The notes: a model not told the origin generated them from the sequence alone. A DNA stretch of 64,000 nt from Actinomyces marseillensis (GCF_900155605.1 NZ_LT707420.1:93685-157684); one strand, 5' to 3'. Positions 52,932 to 61,486 are shown, numbered from the stretch's first letter. Translations and numbers: made by a program.

Positions 52932-55232
52932 CTAAAGAAGCTGACCTTTTCCCCAGTCAACCCAGCGTCCTTCACCTGCAGCCAATTCAACGAGGATTTG
53001 TCCGCCCTGGCCAGAAATCTCACTCGAACGGGGGGCATCTGCATCGTTATAAACGAATGCGAGTGCTGATTCTGGATACCAAGCAACTTCAACATCCGGG
53101 TTCGACGAGCACAGAACGCACTCCCACTGATCCTCAGCATGGGCTGCCCACATGATGGCGCGGTGAAGCAAACGACTATTCGCAGTCGACCATGTCAGAC
53201 CCGCAAGATAGACGCCGCGTCCGCCGCAGAAGTCATGAGCCGAAGCACGAACACTGCCGTGATCCATCACCAAAACGTCAGTTGCAGAGTCGGTAACGAC
53301 AACATCACCGGGATCTTCACCAAAGATGTAGTCCCCATCCAGATCAGCGGTGATGAAGTGCTCGCTCACCGGCTCCTCGTAGTGATCCTTGGACAGCGAC
53401 CACGAGATCTCCTGATCGACGCCCAAAACGTCAGAGAGCGCGAAGATGCTTCCGCGGCAGATTCCTCCGCGATCAGCATTTCCCTGCGTCCCTACCGAGG
53501 CCGTGGGCTGGCCAATACCAATGAAACCGCCACCGCGAGCAACGAAGCGTCGTAACGCGTCTTGGAGACGAAGATCCTCCCAGACATGCCCACCTGAGAA
53601 GGAAGTGTTGGCCGCGCCCGCATTAATGACGACATCCACGTCTTCGAGCGCCTTCATCCCACCTTCAATCACCTCGTCGAAGGACATGAAACGCACATCA
53701 AAGGGCAAGCCAGCAAGGGCTTCAATCACCCCGAGGTAGGTGTGAATCTGCTTGTACCACAGGGCGTGGGCGACCATGTGGGTCTGCCAAGTACGCAACT
53801 TACCCCACGCATTCAAGACGGCAACGCGCACGGGTGCACATGCAGGCTTCTCCCCTCCCGTGGCCTCGTGAAGGGAACGGAACTCTCCAAGGATTTCCTC
53901 CACGCGGTCGATGAACTCGGGGAACTTGAGTGCCAAGGAAAGGTAACCGCCGTAGCCCATGCGGTCTAGGGGACTGCGGACAATAGCGCGGCGAGCGGTG
54001 CGCCACGATTCATTGGCCTCGCCCAGGGGATCACCGCCCTCACGGAAGACATCGGGGAAGAAGTAGGGAAGGAAGCGCCCCTCGGTGTAGCGCACACCGG
54101 GGATATCGGAAATCATGCGGCAGGTCGCGGCCGAGCCGACAGATCCAACAACCGCATCCATCTTGATCGAGGGGAAATAAGGACCGTAGGGCTCCATGCC
54201 GATCCAGTTATCGCCAAGGAACATCATGGCCTCGCGGCCCTCCTCGTGGACCTGACGAACCAGTTCACCGGCCTTTTGGGCAACTCGCTTGGAAGTGAAA
54301 TCGATCCAGTCTTTGAAGACCGGAGTGGGAGTGCGGAAAGGACAGTTGTACCAGCCGCCATCAACGAAATCCTCGGGGGTCAGCGCGTAGCCGTATTCCT
54401 CTTCAAACTCTTCCATTGCCGGAATCGAAACCGAGGCGGAGTAGCCGAACCAATCGACGTAGCGTTCACGGCCTCGGGAGTCAAAGGCCAAAGTGAAGTG
54501 ATAGAAGAAGGTCGTGAAACGAACCACGTCCACCTGGGGGTTGGCTTTAAGCCAGATCGCCAAGGCATCCTTGACATGCTCCCAGGTGCGCGGGAAGGCC
54601 ACGTCGAAGGGACGTTCTTTGACGCGTCCCTCCTCAAGCGCCCAGTCGTTCGTCAAATAGTTGTACATCTGGGTCGAATCCCAAACTTGCACTGCGAAGA
54701 AGCTCACGGTGTAGACGTGGAAAGGCTTGGGGGAATGAATCGTAACAACGGCGCTTCCGGCGTTCTTGGGCAGGTCCCCGACGATCGGGACGGGATCGAC
54801 GATCGGCTGGGCCGGAACATCCTCAACGCTCCACTGTGAAGGATCGACAACCTCACCGCTGGTTCGGTCAATCACCTGCCACCAACGTGAGGTATCACAC
54901 TGAGTATCCGGACGGAACTGAGCCTGGAACCAGCCCTCCATCACGTCGATACGCAAAGGGCCATTTTCCGGCGCAGTATGGGCATTTGAGGACAAATATT
55001 GGTGAATGCGTTCGCCTTCACTTTGGTCTGCCCATTCTTCGTCGCCGCGAGCGGGAAAGTACGTGCTGTAAACCTTGGCAAAGGCGCGATCAACCCATTC
55101 GGGCAATTCGGTTCCATCTGAATTACGGACAGCGTCGGCGCCAAGCCGCTCAACGAGGGAGCGAACCTCTTCGTCAATTCCTCGTTCGATAGGGAGAGTC
55201 AGGCGGCCCAGTCGCGTCGTTTTGTCAGTCAT
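52932..55232 (-). CDS. lnpA: 1,3-beta-galactosyl-N-acetylhexosamine phosphorylase (galacto-N-biose/lacto-N-biose phosphorylase, GH112)
   Basis: Splits Gal-beta-1,3-GalNAc (mucin core 1) or Gal-beta-1,3-GlcNAc (milk type) with phosphate to galactose-1-phosphate plus GalNAc or GlcNAc; cytoplasmic. The 766-residue protein begins with GRLTLPIERGIDEEVRSLVE and GADAVRNSDGTELPEW, the start typical of the family, and contains DNWIGMEPYGPYF, a C-terminal FIGIGQPTAS region and a glutamine-amidotransferase-like fold segment. ATG 55232 has GGAG six bases upstream. In Bifidobacterium the gene sits with nahK, galT and galE; here it is instead paired with a tagatose-6-P pathway, which argues for GalNAc as the sugar released. 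Preference between GNB and LNB cannot be read from the sequence. Confidence 0.93.
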   Translation of the reverse strand: MTDKTTRLGRLTLPIERGIDEEVRSLVERLGADAVRNSDGTELPEWVDRAFAKVYSTYFPARGDEEWADQSEGERIHQYLSSNAHTAPENGPLRIDVMEGWFQAQFRPDTQCDTSRWWQVIDRTSGEVVDPSQWSVEDVPAQPIVDPVPIVGDLPKNAGSAVVTIHSPKPFHVYTVSFFAVQVWDSTQMYNYLTNDWALEEGRVKERPFDVAFPRTWEHVKDALAIWLKANPQVDVVRFTTFFYHFTLAFDSRGRERYVDWFGYSASVSIPAMEEFEEEYGYALTPEDFVDGGWYNCPFRTPTPVFKDWIDFTSKRVAQKAGELVRQVHEEGREAMMFLGDNWIGMEPYGPYFPSIKMDAVVGSVGSAATCRMISDIPGVRYTEGRFLPYFFPDVFREGGDPLGEANESWRTARRAIVRSPLDRMGYGGYLSLALKFPEFIDRVEEILGEFRSLHEATGGEKPACAPVRVAVLNAWGKLRTWQTHMVAHALWYKQIHTYLGVIEALAGLPFDVRFMSFDEVIEGGMKALEDVDVVINAGAANTSFSGGHVWEDLRLQDALRRFVARGGGFIGIGQPTASVGTQGNADRGGICRGSIFALSDVLGVDQEISWSLSKDHYEEPVSEHFITADLDGDYIFGEDPGDVVVTDSATDVLVMDHGSVRASAHDFCGGRGVYLAGLTWSTANSRLLHRAIMWAAHAEDQWECVLCSSNPDVEVAWYPESALAFVYNDADAPRSSEISGQGGQILVELAAGEGRWVDWGKGQLL

Positions 55233-55383
55233 TGTCACTCCATTGTGTTGATATCTAGGCTCTTTGCGCGCAGGGAACAACTTTGCGGACTTTTTCAGGC
55301 AGTCCCAAGTTATCTCCTTCTTGGTACGATATTACAAGCACACCGACGTGGTGATGCACATCCTCTACACACTGGAGACACCG

Positions 55384-56256
55384 ATGTCCCTTACCTCAGA
55401 AGAAATTAACAGCCAGCCCGAGCTGTGGCGTCGAGTTTGCGAAGTTCCCACCGATGCTCTTCCCAAAGATGGCGAATCAATTGCGGTGATCGGATGCGGA
55501 ACCTCATGGTTCATCGCCCAGGCCTACACCGTTGCTCGTGAGCGCCAGGGCAAGGGACTCTCGGATGCCTTCACTGCAACCGAATTCCCCTGGGATCGTT
55601 CCTACGATCGAGTCGTCTGCCTGTCGCGTTCAGGCACAACAACCGAAATCATCGACATTCTGCGCGGACTGAAAGAACGCGGTGTTCCCAATGTCTTGAT
55701 CACCGCTGTTGGCAACGGTCCGGCAACCCCCTTTGCTGACAATGAGGTGGTTTTGGACTTCGCAGACGAAGAGTCCGTCGTCCAGACTCGTTTTGCCACC
55801 ACCGCTTTGGCTTACTTCCGCCACAGCCTCGGAGATGATATTGCGAGCGCCGCAGATGACGCTCAGCGCGCACTTGAGTGCGAAATCCCCCAGCGCTGGG
55901 TGGATGCAGAGCAGATCACCTTCCTTGGCACCGCGTGGACCATTGGCCTGGCCAACGAGGCGGGCCTCAAGTTGCGCGAAGCCTCGCAGTCGTGGACCGA
56001 GGTTTACCCCGCCATGGAATACCGCCACGGCCCCATTTCGATCGCACAACCCGGCCGTCTCACCTGGGTTTTCGGCGCGGTTCCCGAAGGAATGGCCGAT
56101 CAGGTTGCTGCAACCGGCGCTGAATTGGTGACCTTCGATGGCGATCCTATGGCTCACCTGGTCGTTGCCCAGCGCCTGGCAGTTGCTCGCGCCGAGGCTC
56201 GAGGCCTGAACCCCGATACTCCGCGCCACCTGACCCGCTCGGTGATCCTCAAGTGA
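55384..56256 (+). CDS. SIS-domain sugar isomerase/deaminase (AgaS-like)
   Basis: A 290-residue double SIS-domain protein: SIAVIGCGTSWFIAQAYTVA and VVCLSRSGTTTEIIDIL in the first domain, ITFLGTAWTIGLANEAGLKLREAS and EYRHGPISIA in the second, as in AgaS and the GlmS isomerase half. AgaS converts galactosamine-6-phosphate to tagatose-6-phosphate with loss of ammonia. The kinases and aldolase that follow fit that role; a glucosamine-6-P deaminase-like role is the alternative. ATG 55384 is chosen because GGAG lies ahead and homology begins there. It starts the plus-strand arm, divergent from lnpA with 151 bases between. Confidence 0.82.
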   Translation: MSLTSEEINSQPELWRRVCEVPTDALPKDGESIAVIGCGTSWFIAQAYTVARERQGKGLSDAFTATEFPWDRSYDRVVCLSRSGTTTEIIDILRGLKERGVPNVLITAVGNGPATPFADNEVVLDFADEESVVQTRFATTALAYFRHSLGDDIASAADDAQRALECEIPQRWVDAEQITFLGTAWTIGLANEAGLKLREASQSWTEVYPAMEYRHGPISIAQPGRLTWVFGAVPEGMADQVAATGAELVTFDGDPMAHLVVAQRLAVARAEARGLNPDTPRHLTRSVILK

Positions 56257-57173
56257 ACACTGCGGACCAGCAGCTGGCCATCGGGATCGATGTCGGCGGC
56301 ACCACTATTAAGGGGGTGCTCGCCGACACCCGAGGCAACATCATTGCCACTTCCGAGGCCGTCGCTACTCCGCGCACCGGTGCCGAAGACGTCGTTGCCG
56401 CAGCCGCGCGACTGGCCCGCACTCTGCGCGAGGATTCGCCCGAGGCGCCGGTTGGCGCATGCGTCCCTGGGATTATTGACGAAGAACACGGGATCGGTAT
56501 TTTTTCCGCCAACCTAGGGTGGAAAGATGCCCCACTGAGCGAGATGCTCTCCCAGGCCCTGGGTTCTTTTGTCCCCCTGGGACATGACGTGCGTTCGGGC
56601 GCTTTGGCCGAGGCGCTGTGGGGAGTTCGGTGTTCCTCATGCCTCTACGTTGCGGTGGGGACAGGAATCGCCTCGGGACTTGTCATCAACTCCCATCTGG
56701 CGCCTGGCGCCCCATGGGCAGGAGAAATCGGTCAGATCCCTGTCCCCCACCCGGACAATCCCTCAGAAATGGTCCCCCTCGAGCGCGTCGCCTCAGCTTC
56801 GGGAATTGCGCGACGTGCAATCGAAGCCGGGATCCTTCCCCAGGGCTCGGGCGCGCGCGAGGTCGAAGAACTCGCCAACTCCCATGGGGATTCGTCTCGC
56901 CTCGCCCAAGAGATTCTTTCGACCTCGATGAGCCTTCTGGGTGAGGTTCTGGCAACGGTATGTCACCAGGTTGGGGCGATTCCCGTCGTTCTTGGCGGCG
57001 GACTGTGCCGCGGCGGCTCTCTTGTCTACGATCCACTGCGCAGTGCTCTGGACAAAGGCTGCACCGTGATGCCCGCTCCCCCGGTTCTCACCGCGGCACT
57101 TGGCTCTTCCTCGCAGGCGCTGGGCGCCGCGGCGCTTGCCTTCCAAAGCCACGGAATCGAGGTCGAATCATGA
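56253..57173 (+). CDS. ROK family sugar kinase (candidate GalNAc kinase), without zinc cysteines
   Basis: A 306-residue ROK protein with the phosphate loop AIGIDVGGTTIKGVLAD, DVRSGALAEALWG, VGTGIASGLV, and VVLGGGLCRGG near the C terminus. The zinc motif of typical ROK kinases (CxCGxxGC) is absent; the equivalent stretch reads GQIPVPHPDNPSEM. It starts at GTG 56253, overlapping the agaS-like stop (GTGA). From context it should phosphorylate GalNAc at C6 to feed deacetylation and AgaS. Glucokinase or N-acetylglucosamine kinase activity cannot be excluded. Confidence 0.82.
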   Translation: MNTADQQLAIGIDVGGTTIKGVLADTRGNIIATSEAVATPRTGAEDVVAAAARLARTLREDSPEAPVGACVPGIIDEEHGIGIFSANLGWKDAPLSEMLSQALGSFVPLGHDVRSGALAEALWGVRCSSCLYVAVGTGIASGLVINSHLAPGAPWAGEIGQIPVPHPDNPSEMVPLERVASASGIARRAIEAGILPQGSGAREVEELANSHGDSSRLAQEILSTSMSLLGEVLATVCHQVGAIPVVLGGGLCRGGSLVYDPLRSALDKGCTVMPAPPVLTAALGSSSQALGAAALAFQSHGIEVES

Positions 57174-58096
57174 TCTGGACATTCACACCGAATCCGGCCC
57201 TGGACATTACGTGGCAGGCCCCCGATCAGACTCGGGGACAGGTTCATCGCATTACCGAGTATTCCCAGCGTCCGGGAGGCAAGGGACTGAATGTCTCTCG
57301 CGTTTTGGAGCAGCTTGGTGTACCCAACCATGCGACGGGCTTCCTCGGCGGGACCACGGGACAAGCCATCGCCTCGTTAATGGAGGAAATGACCACTCAG
57401 GTCACGACGCATTGGATCGACGTTCCCGTTCAAACGCGCCGGTCAATCGCCATGATCGACGGCGAAGCGACGGTGTACAACGAGTCAGGTTTTTCGCTTC
57501 CTTCTCAATCCTGGGAAGAGATGCGCGAGCTCTTGAATGCTTCCTTAAGCGCCTCGGATGTTCTGGTTGTTTCCGGTTCTCTTCCCGGGAACACAAGTTT
57601 TGAGTCTCTTGAGCCAATTCTTGAGTCTGCCCGCGAGCGCGGATGCCGGATCATCTTGGACACCTCGGGGCCTTCTTTGGTTCAGTGCGCACACTGGGCT
57701 GATGTTTTAAAGCCCAACCACCACGAGCTCCTCGATGCGACCGGCGCGTCTTCCATTGAGGAAGGGGCACGTACCTTGCTCGAGCTTGGCCCCACATGGG
57801 TGTGTGTCTCACGCGGAGAAGAAGGGATGGACCTTTTCTCCGCCCACAGCCACTGGCATGCCGAGGCGGGCGTTGTCCTTGAAGGAAATCCGACCGGTGC
57901 GGGTGATGCTTGCGTTGCCTCCTTGGCCCGTTCGCTTGCTCAGGCCGGGGATGACCTTGAATCCATCATTTCCACCGCAATTGCCGAGGCCGTCGCTACC
58001 TCGGCCGCCGCAGTGACTATGCCGGTCGCCGGAGAAATCGATTGTCCGCTTCGCGAGGAATTACTCGCACGTATTACCCCCATTCGTTTGTCTTAA
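57170..58096 (+). CDS. PfkB-family hexose-phosphate kinase (tagatose-6-phosphate kinase / 1-phosphofructokinase type)
   Basis: A 308-residue ribokinase-fold enzyme. The start IWTFTPNPALDITWQ and the signature QRPGGKGLNVSRVLEQLG are those of the LacC/FruK group, and NPTGAGDACVASL carries the catalytic Asp. It should phosphorylate tagatose-6-P to tagatose-1,6-bisphosphate (LacC role) or fructose-1-P. The following aldolase and preceding AgaS-like gene favour the tagatose reading. The ATG at 57170 overlaps the ROK stop (ATGA). Upstream extensions of the frame lie within the ROK gene. Confidence 0.88.
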   Translation: MIWTFTPNPALDITWQAPDQTRGQVHRITEYSQRPGGKGLNVSRVLEQLGVPNHATGFLGGTTGQAIASLMEEMTTQVTTHWIDVPVQTRRSIAMIDGEATVYNESGFSLPSQSWEEMRELLNASLSASDVLVVSGSLPGNTSFESLEPILESARERGCRIILDTSGPSLVQCAHWADVLKPNHHELLDATGASSIEEGARTLLELGPTWVCVSRGEEGMDLFSAHSHWHAEAGVVLEGNPTGAGDACVASLARSLAQAGDDLESIISTAIAEAVATSAAAVTMPVAGEIDCPLREELLARITPIRLS

Positions 58097-58118
58097 ATTC
58101 ACAAGAAAGTAGGTCACA

Positions 58119-58955
58119 ATGCTTGCTGATACCGCTGTACTCGCACGCGAGTGCGCCGCGCGCAAGGTTGGCCTTGCCGCTTTCAATGTGGTCCTTCTCG
58201 ACCACGCCGAGGCCTTCGTTCAGGCCGCTGAAAACACCGATCTGCCGCTGGTCCTGCAGCTGTCACAAAACGCAGTGAAGTACCACGGCGGCCGTCTGCG
58301 CCCCCTCGGGCGGGCTCTCCTTGAACTCGCAGAAGCCTCGTCCGCGCAAGTTTCAGTGCACCTGGACCACGCAGAAGACACCAACCTCTGCCGCGAGGCC
58401 ATCGAGCTCGGATTCACCTCGATCATGTACGACGGCTCTAAGCTCCCCGATGCACAAAACCGTGAAACCACCGCTGAAATTACGGCTTTTGCGCACGAGC
58501 ACGGCGTGAGCGTTGAAGCGGAACTCGGCGAGGTGGGCGGCAAGAACGGCGTCCACGATCCTTCTGCACGCACCGATCCCCATGACGCGGCACAGTTTGT
58601 TGCCGACACCGGCGTAGATCTTCTTGCTGTCGCAGTGGGCTCCTCACACGCCATGGCAACTCGTGAGGCGGTCCTCGATAACGACCTGATTTCCGCAATT
58701 CACCAGGCAGTTCCGGTTCCCCTGGTACTTCACGGTTCTTCGGGCGTACCCGACGAAGGCATGGTTCAGGCCATTCGTGCAGGGATGACAAAGATCAACG
58801 TCTCTACACACTTGAATGTTGTCTTCACCGCTGGAGTTCGCGAGATCCTCAACGAGAATCCATCCTTGGTTGATCCGCGCAAGTACGTTGGCCCGGCAAC
58901 TCGTTTGGTTCAAGAAGAAGTTGAGCGCCTCATGCGCTTGTACGCCCAGGTCTAA
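58119..58955 (+). CDS. Class II aldolase, tagatose/fructose-bisphosphate type (GatY/KbaY-like)
   Basis: A 278-residue zinc-dependent class II aldolase. Zinc and substrate residues are in SVHLDHAED (first His motif), a VEAELGEVGG stretch, HAMATREA and LHGSSG (second His region), and KINVSTHLN. It should split tagatose-1,6-bisphosphate to dihydroxyacetone phosphate and glyceraldehyde-3-phosphate. Fructose-bisphosphate is a possible alternative substrate; context favours tagatose. It has AAGAAAG-like Shine-Dalgarno bases ahead of ATG 58119 and lies 22 bases after the kinase. The operon ends at a terminator at 59012. Confidence 0.88.
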   Translation: MLADTAVLARECAARKVGLAAFNVVLLDHAEAFVQAAENTDLPLVLQLSQNAVKYHGGRLRPLGRALLELAEASSAQVSVHLDHAEDTNLCREAIELGFTSIMYDGSKLPDAQNRETTAEITAFAHEHGVSVEAELGEVGGKNGVHDPSARTDPHDAAQFVADTGVDLLAVAVGSSHAMATREAVLDNDLISAIHQAVPVPLVLHGSSGVPDEGMVQAIRAGMTKINVSTHLNVVFTAGVREILNENPSLVDPRKYVGPATRLVQEEVERLMRLYAQV

Positions 58956-59011
58956 TAACTGAGCGCTTTTCCTCGCCGCCCAACGTTTGGAATGCGCGTG
59001 CGGGTGACGAC

Positions 59012-59040
59012 GATGCCCTCCCCAAATCGGGGAGGGCATC
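59012..59040. terminator. Hairpin between convergent aldolase and GH20 genes
   Basis: A perfect 12-base stem (59012-59023 with 59029-59040) with a five-base loop. It sits ten bases before the GH20 stop and about 55 after the aldolase stop, so it likely serves both convergent genes. T runs are weak on both sides. Confidence 0.75.
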
Positions 59041-59049
59041 ACCTTGTTG

Positions 59050-60414
59050 CTACTTGATGTACCAGCCGCGGCCTCGCCACAGCGCCTCAAGACCTGCGAG
59101 ACGCTCGAGGAAGTCCTCCCAGCTTCCACGGGGACCACCAGCCCAGGCGACCTCAGCAAGGCCCGCTAAGCGCGGCAGGAGCATTTCCCACACATCTTTT
59201 TCGCGACGGAGGGTCTCACTCCACAGACAGGCCTCGACGCCTTCGATCCCTTCACGATCCACGCCTTCGCAGATCTTCTCTGGATCCCAATCCCACGCAT
59301 TCTTCAGAGGAAGAATACCGGCCCAGGTGATACCGAGCTTTTGTTCGGGGTATTCCTTCATATCAAAGTAGGCCTTGGGGCCGGGCGACATGATTGCACG
59401 CACGCCGCGCGCAACTGCGCGAGCGATAGAGTCGCCCTCGAGGTCGTCATGCCAGACCTGCACGAGGTCTCCTTCGCCCAGAAGATCCGCTGCTTCCTCC
59501 CATGCCAAAGCGCGCTTGCCCAATGCATGGATGCGTTCAATCTGGCTGCCAACGATGATCGGGTAATCGCCCTCTGCGGTCGAGAAGGACTCATCCCCAC
59601 CGATGTGGATTCCCGCGGGAGAGAAGGGAGCAAGGGTCTGGACGATTGCTTCGAGGAATGCTTGCGTCGCCGGGGCCTTGGTGGACAGCGTTGAAAAGCC
59701 TACTTCTGTGCCCTCATAGAGTGGGGGGCATACGCCGTCGGAGTTAAGACCTTCAATAGCGTGAAGCGCTGCGTTGACGTGCCCCGGGATATCGATCTCG
59801 GGAATAATCGCAATCATCCGCGAGCGCGCTTCTTCGACCAACGTTTGATAGTCCTCGAGGCTGTAGTATCCGCCTTCTTCCCCGCCAACCGCACAATCAG
59901 AAGAGCGCTCGATGAGCTCGGGGAACTGTGGAATTTCAATACGCCAGCCCTGATCGTCACTGAGGTGCAGATGCAAGATATTTAGCCCCAGCTCGCTCAT
60001 CGCATCCATGACACGCACGATCGTGGGAACACCAAAGAAATGGCGAGAGACATCAATATGCAGGCCGCGATGCTTGTATGCGGGGTAGTCAAAAATTTTC
60101 ACAGCGACGGGCTCGTGGTGATGATTGGCGATCGCCAAGGTATTCAGCCTTCTTAGGCCTCGCGAAAGTCCAAGTTCGCTGATCGCACTCACCTGCGCCG
60201 CACCGTTGGACAGGTTCAAGAGGTAGGCCTCGCTGCGCTGCCAGCCGGCTGGGAGCTCGCAGGGGGCGACTGCGGCCTCGAATTCTTCTTCGGTACACAG
60301 GACAACCGAGGGGCTAATTTCTGCCCATGTTGCATCAGCGGGGTGGGGTTGTGCTTCTTCAATGAAGACTGGAAGAGGGACAAGTCCGGGAATTACGGAC
60401 AAAGAGGAGGACAT
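59050..60414 (-). CDS. Beta-N-acetylhexosaminidase, glycoside hydrolase family 20, cytoplasmic
   Basis: Removes terminal beta-GlcNAc or beta-GalNAc from oligosaccharides by substrate-assisted catalysis. The 454-residue protein has HRGLHIDVSRHFFGVPTI, LHLHLSDDQGWRIEI, EIDIPGHVNAALHA, HIGGDES (the catalytic Asp-Glu pair), LAWEEAAD, and AYFDMKEYPEQKLGITWAG. No signal peptide or anchor is visible. ATG 60414 is preferred to the TTG at 60417; GGAG lies upstream. It faces the aldolase arm and probably supplies HexNAc monosaccharides from imported glycans. Confidence 0.92.
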   Translation of the reverse strand: MSSSLSVIPGLVPLPVFIEEAQPHPADATWAEISPSVVLCTEEEFEAAVAPCELPAGWQRSEAYLLNLSNGAAQVSAISELGLSRGLRRLNTLAIANHHHEPVAVKIFDYPAYKHRGLHIDVSRHFFGVPTIVRVMDAMSELGLNILHLHLSDDQGWRIEIPQFPELIERSSDCAVGGEEGGYYSLEDYQTLVEEARSRMIAIIPEIDIPGHVNAALHAIEGLNSDGVCPPLYEGTEVGFSTLSTKAPATQAFLEAIVQTLAPFSPAGIHIGGDESFSTAEGDYPIIVGSQIERIHALGKRALAWEEAADLLGEGDLVQVWHDDLEGDSIARAVARGVRAIMSPGPKAYFDMKEYPEQKLGITWAGILPLKNAWDWDPEKICEGVDREGIEGVEACLWSETLRREKDVWEMLLPRLAGLAEVAWAGGPRGSWEDFLERLAGLEALWRGRGWYIK

Positions 60415-60495
60415 CAATGGGCTCCTTTAGGCGGACGCATAATATGTGAACCCCCCTATCCTAAAACGTGCCGGGACCAAGTGGTAGCGGGTCGG

Positions 60496-60508
60496 TATTC
60501 TTGGCTGT
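60496..60508 (+). promoter_or_regulatory. Probable -10 element of menB (leaderless)
   Basis: TATTCT at 60496-60501 lies seven bases before the ATG at 60509, and no Shine-Dalgarno sequence is present. The -35 is unclear. Confidence 0.4.
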
Positions 60509-61486
60509 ATGAGTGCACTGGATTTTGTTTCTGACACCTTTGACCCCACGCGCTGGCGCGAGGTTGAGGGCTTCGAGCTCACCGATATGACCTACCATCG
60601 GGGGATTTCCCGAGGCCCTATCGACGGCGCCCCCAAAGGCGCGGATCTGCCCGTCGTTCGCATTGCCTTCGATCGTCCTGAAATTCGCAATGCATTCCGC
60701 CCACATACGGTTGATGAACTCTACCGTTGCCTTGATCACGCGCGAATGACCAGTGACGTTGCCGCCGTCATTTTGACGGGGAACGGCCCCTCCCCTCGCG
60801 ACGGCGGCTATTCGTTTTGTTCGGGAGGCGACCAGCGCATCCGCGGCAAGGATGGCTACCGCTATGAAGTTGAGGGAAGCGAGGCCTCGGCACAGGTAGA
60901 AAAGAGAAGGGAACAGATTGATCCCGCGCGGGCGGGAAGACTCCACATCCTCGAGGTTCAACGCCTGATTCGCACGATGCCCAAGGTTGTTATTGCTGCC
61001 ATCCCCGGGTGGGCAGCGGGAGGTGGGCACAGTCTCAATGTCGTTTGTGATCTCTCCCTTGCTTCGCGTGACCATGCGGCCTTCATGCAGACCGATGCAA
61101 ATGTTGGGTCTTTCGATGCCGGTTATGGTTCGGCGCTCTTAGCACGTCAGGTGGGAGATAAACGCGCTCGCGAGATCTTCTTCCTTGCTCGCCGCTACGA
61201 TGCGGATACGGCCGCGCAATGGGGCGTCGTCAACGAAGCGGTTCCCCATGCGCAGCTGGAAGAAACTGCACTCGAGTGGGCTCGCATCATTGCAACAAAA
61301 TCTCCTCAGGCCATCCGAATGTTGAAGTTCGCTTTTAATTTGGCCGATGACGGCTTGGCGGGGCAGCAGGTCTTTGCGGGGGAGGCAACGCGGATGGCCT
61401 ACATGACTGACGAGGCTCAGGAAGGCCGAGATGCTTTCATTGAGCACCGCGAGCCAGATTGGTCCCCCTATCCTTACTATTTCTAA
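60509..61486 (+). CDS. menB: 1,4-Dihydroxy-2-naphthoyl-CoA synthase
   Basis: A crotonase-fold enzyme closing the second ring in menaquinone synthesis. The 325-residue protein has DRPEIRNAFRPHTVDELY, FCSGGDQRIRGKDGYRY (oxyanion loop and the flexible loop typical of MenB), PKVVIAAIPGWAAGGGHSLNVVCDL, TDANVGSFDAGYG with the catalytic Asp, and the MenB-type C-terminal end PYPYYF. It is about 35 residues longer than E. coli MenB because of the N-terminal part and an insert near residue 130. It is far from menC and menD; the glycan block lies between them. Confidence 0.95.
   Translation: MSALDFVSDTFDPTRWREVEGFELTDMTYHRGISRGPIDGAPKGADLPVVRIAFDRPEIRNAFRPHTVDELYRCLDHARMTSDVAAVILTGNGPSPRDGGYSFCSGGDQRIRGKDGYRYEVEGSEASAQVEKRREQIDPARAGRLHILEVQRLIRTMPKVVIAAIPGWAAGGGHSLNVVCDLSLASRDHAAFMQTDANVGSFDAGYGSALLARQVGDKRAREIFFLARRYDADTAAQWGVVNEAVPHAQLEETALEWARIIATKSPQAIRMLKFAFNLADDGLAGQQVFAGEATRMAYMTDEAQEGRDAFIEHREPDWSPYPYYF

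Noticed and set aside
55320-55338. A possible operator between lnpA and the agaS-like gene (CTTG ... CAAG)
   Set aside because: Only four to five base pairs match between the arms, so it cannot be separated from chance.
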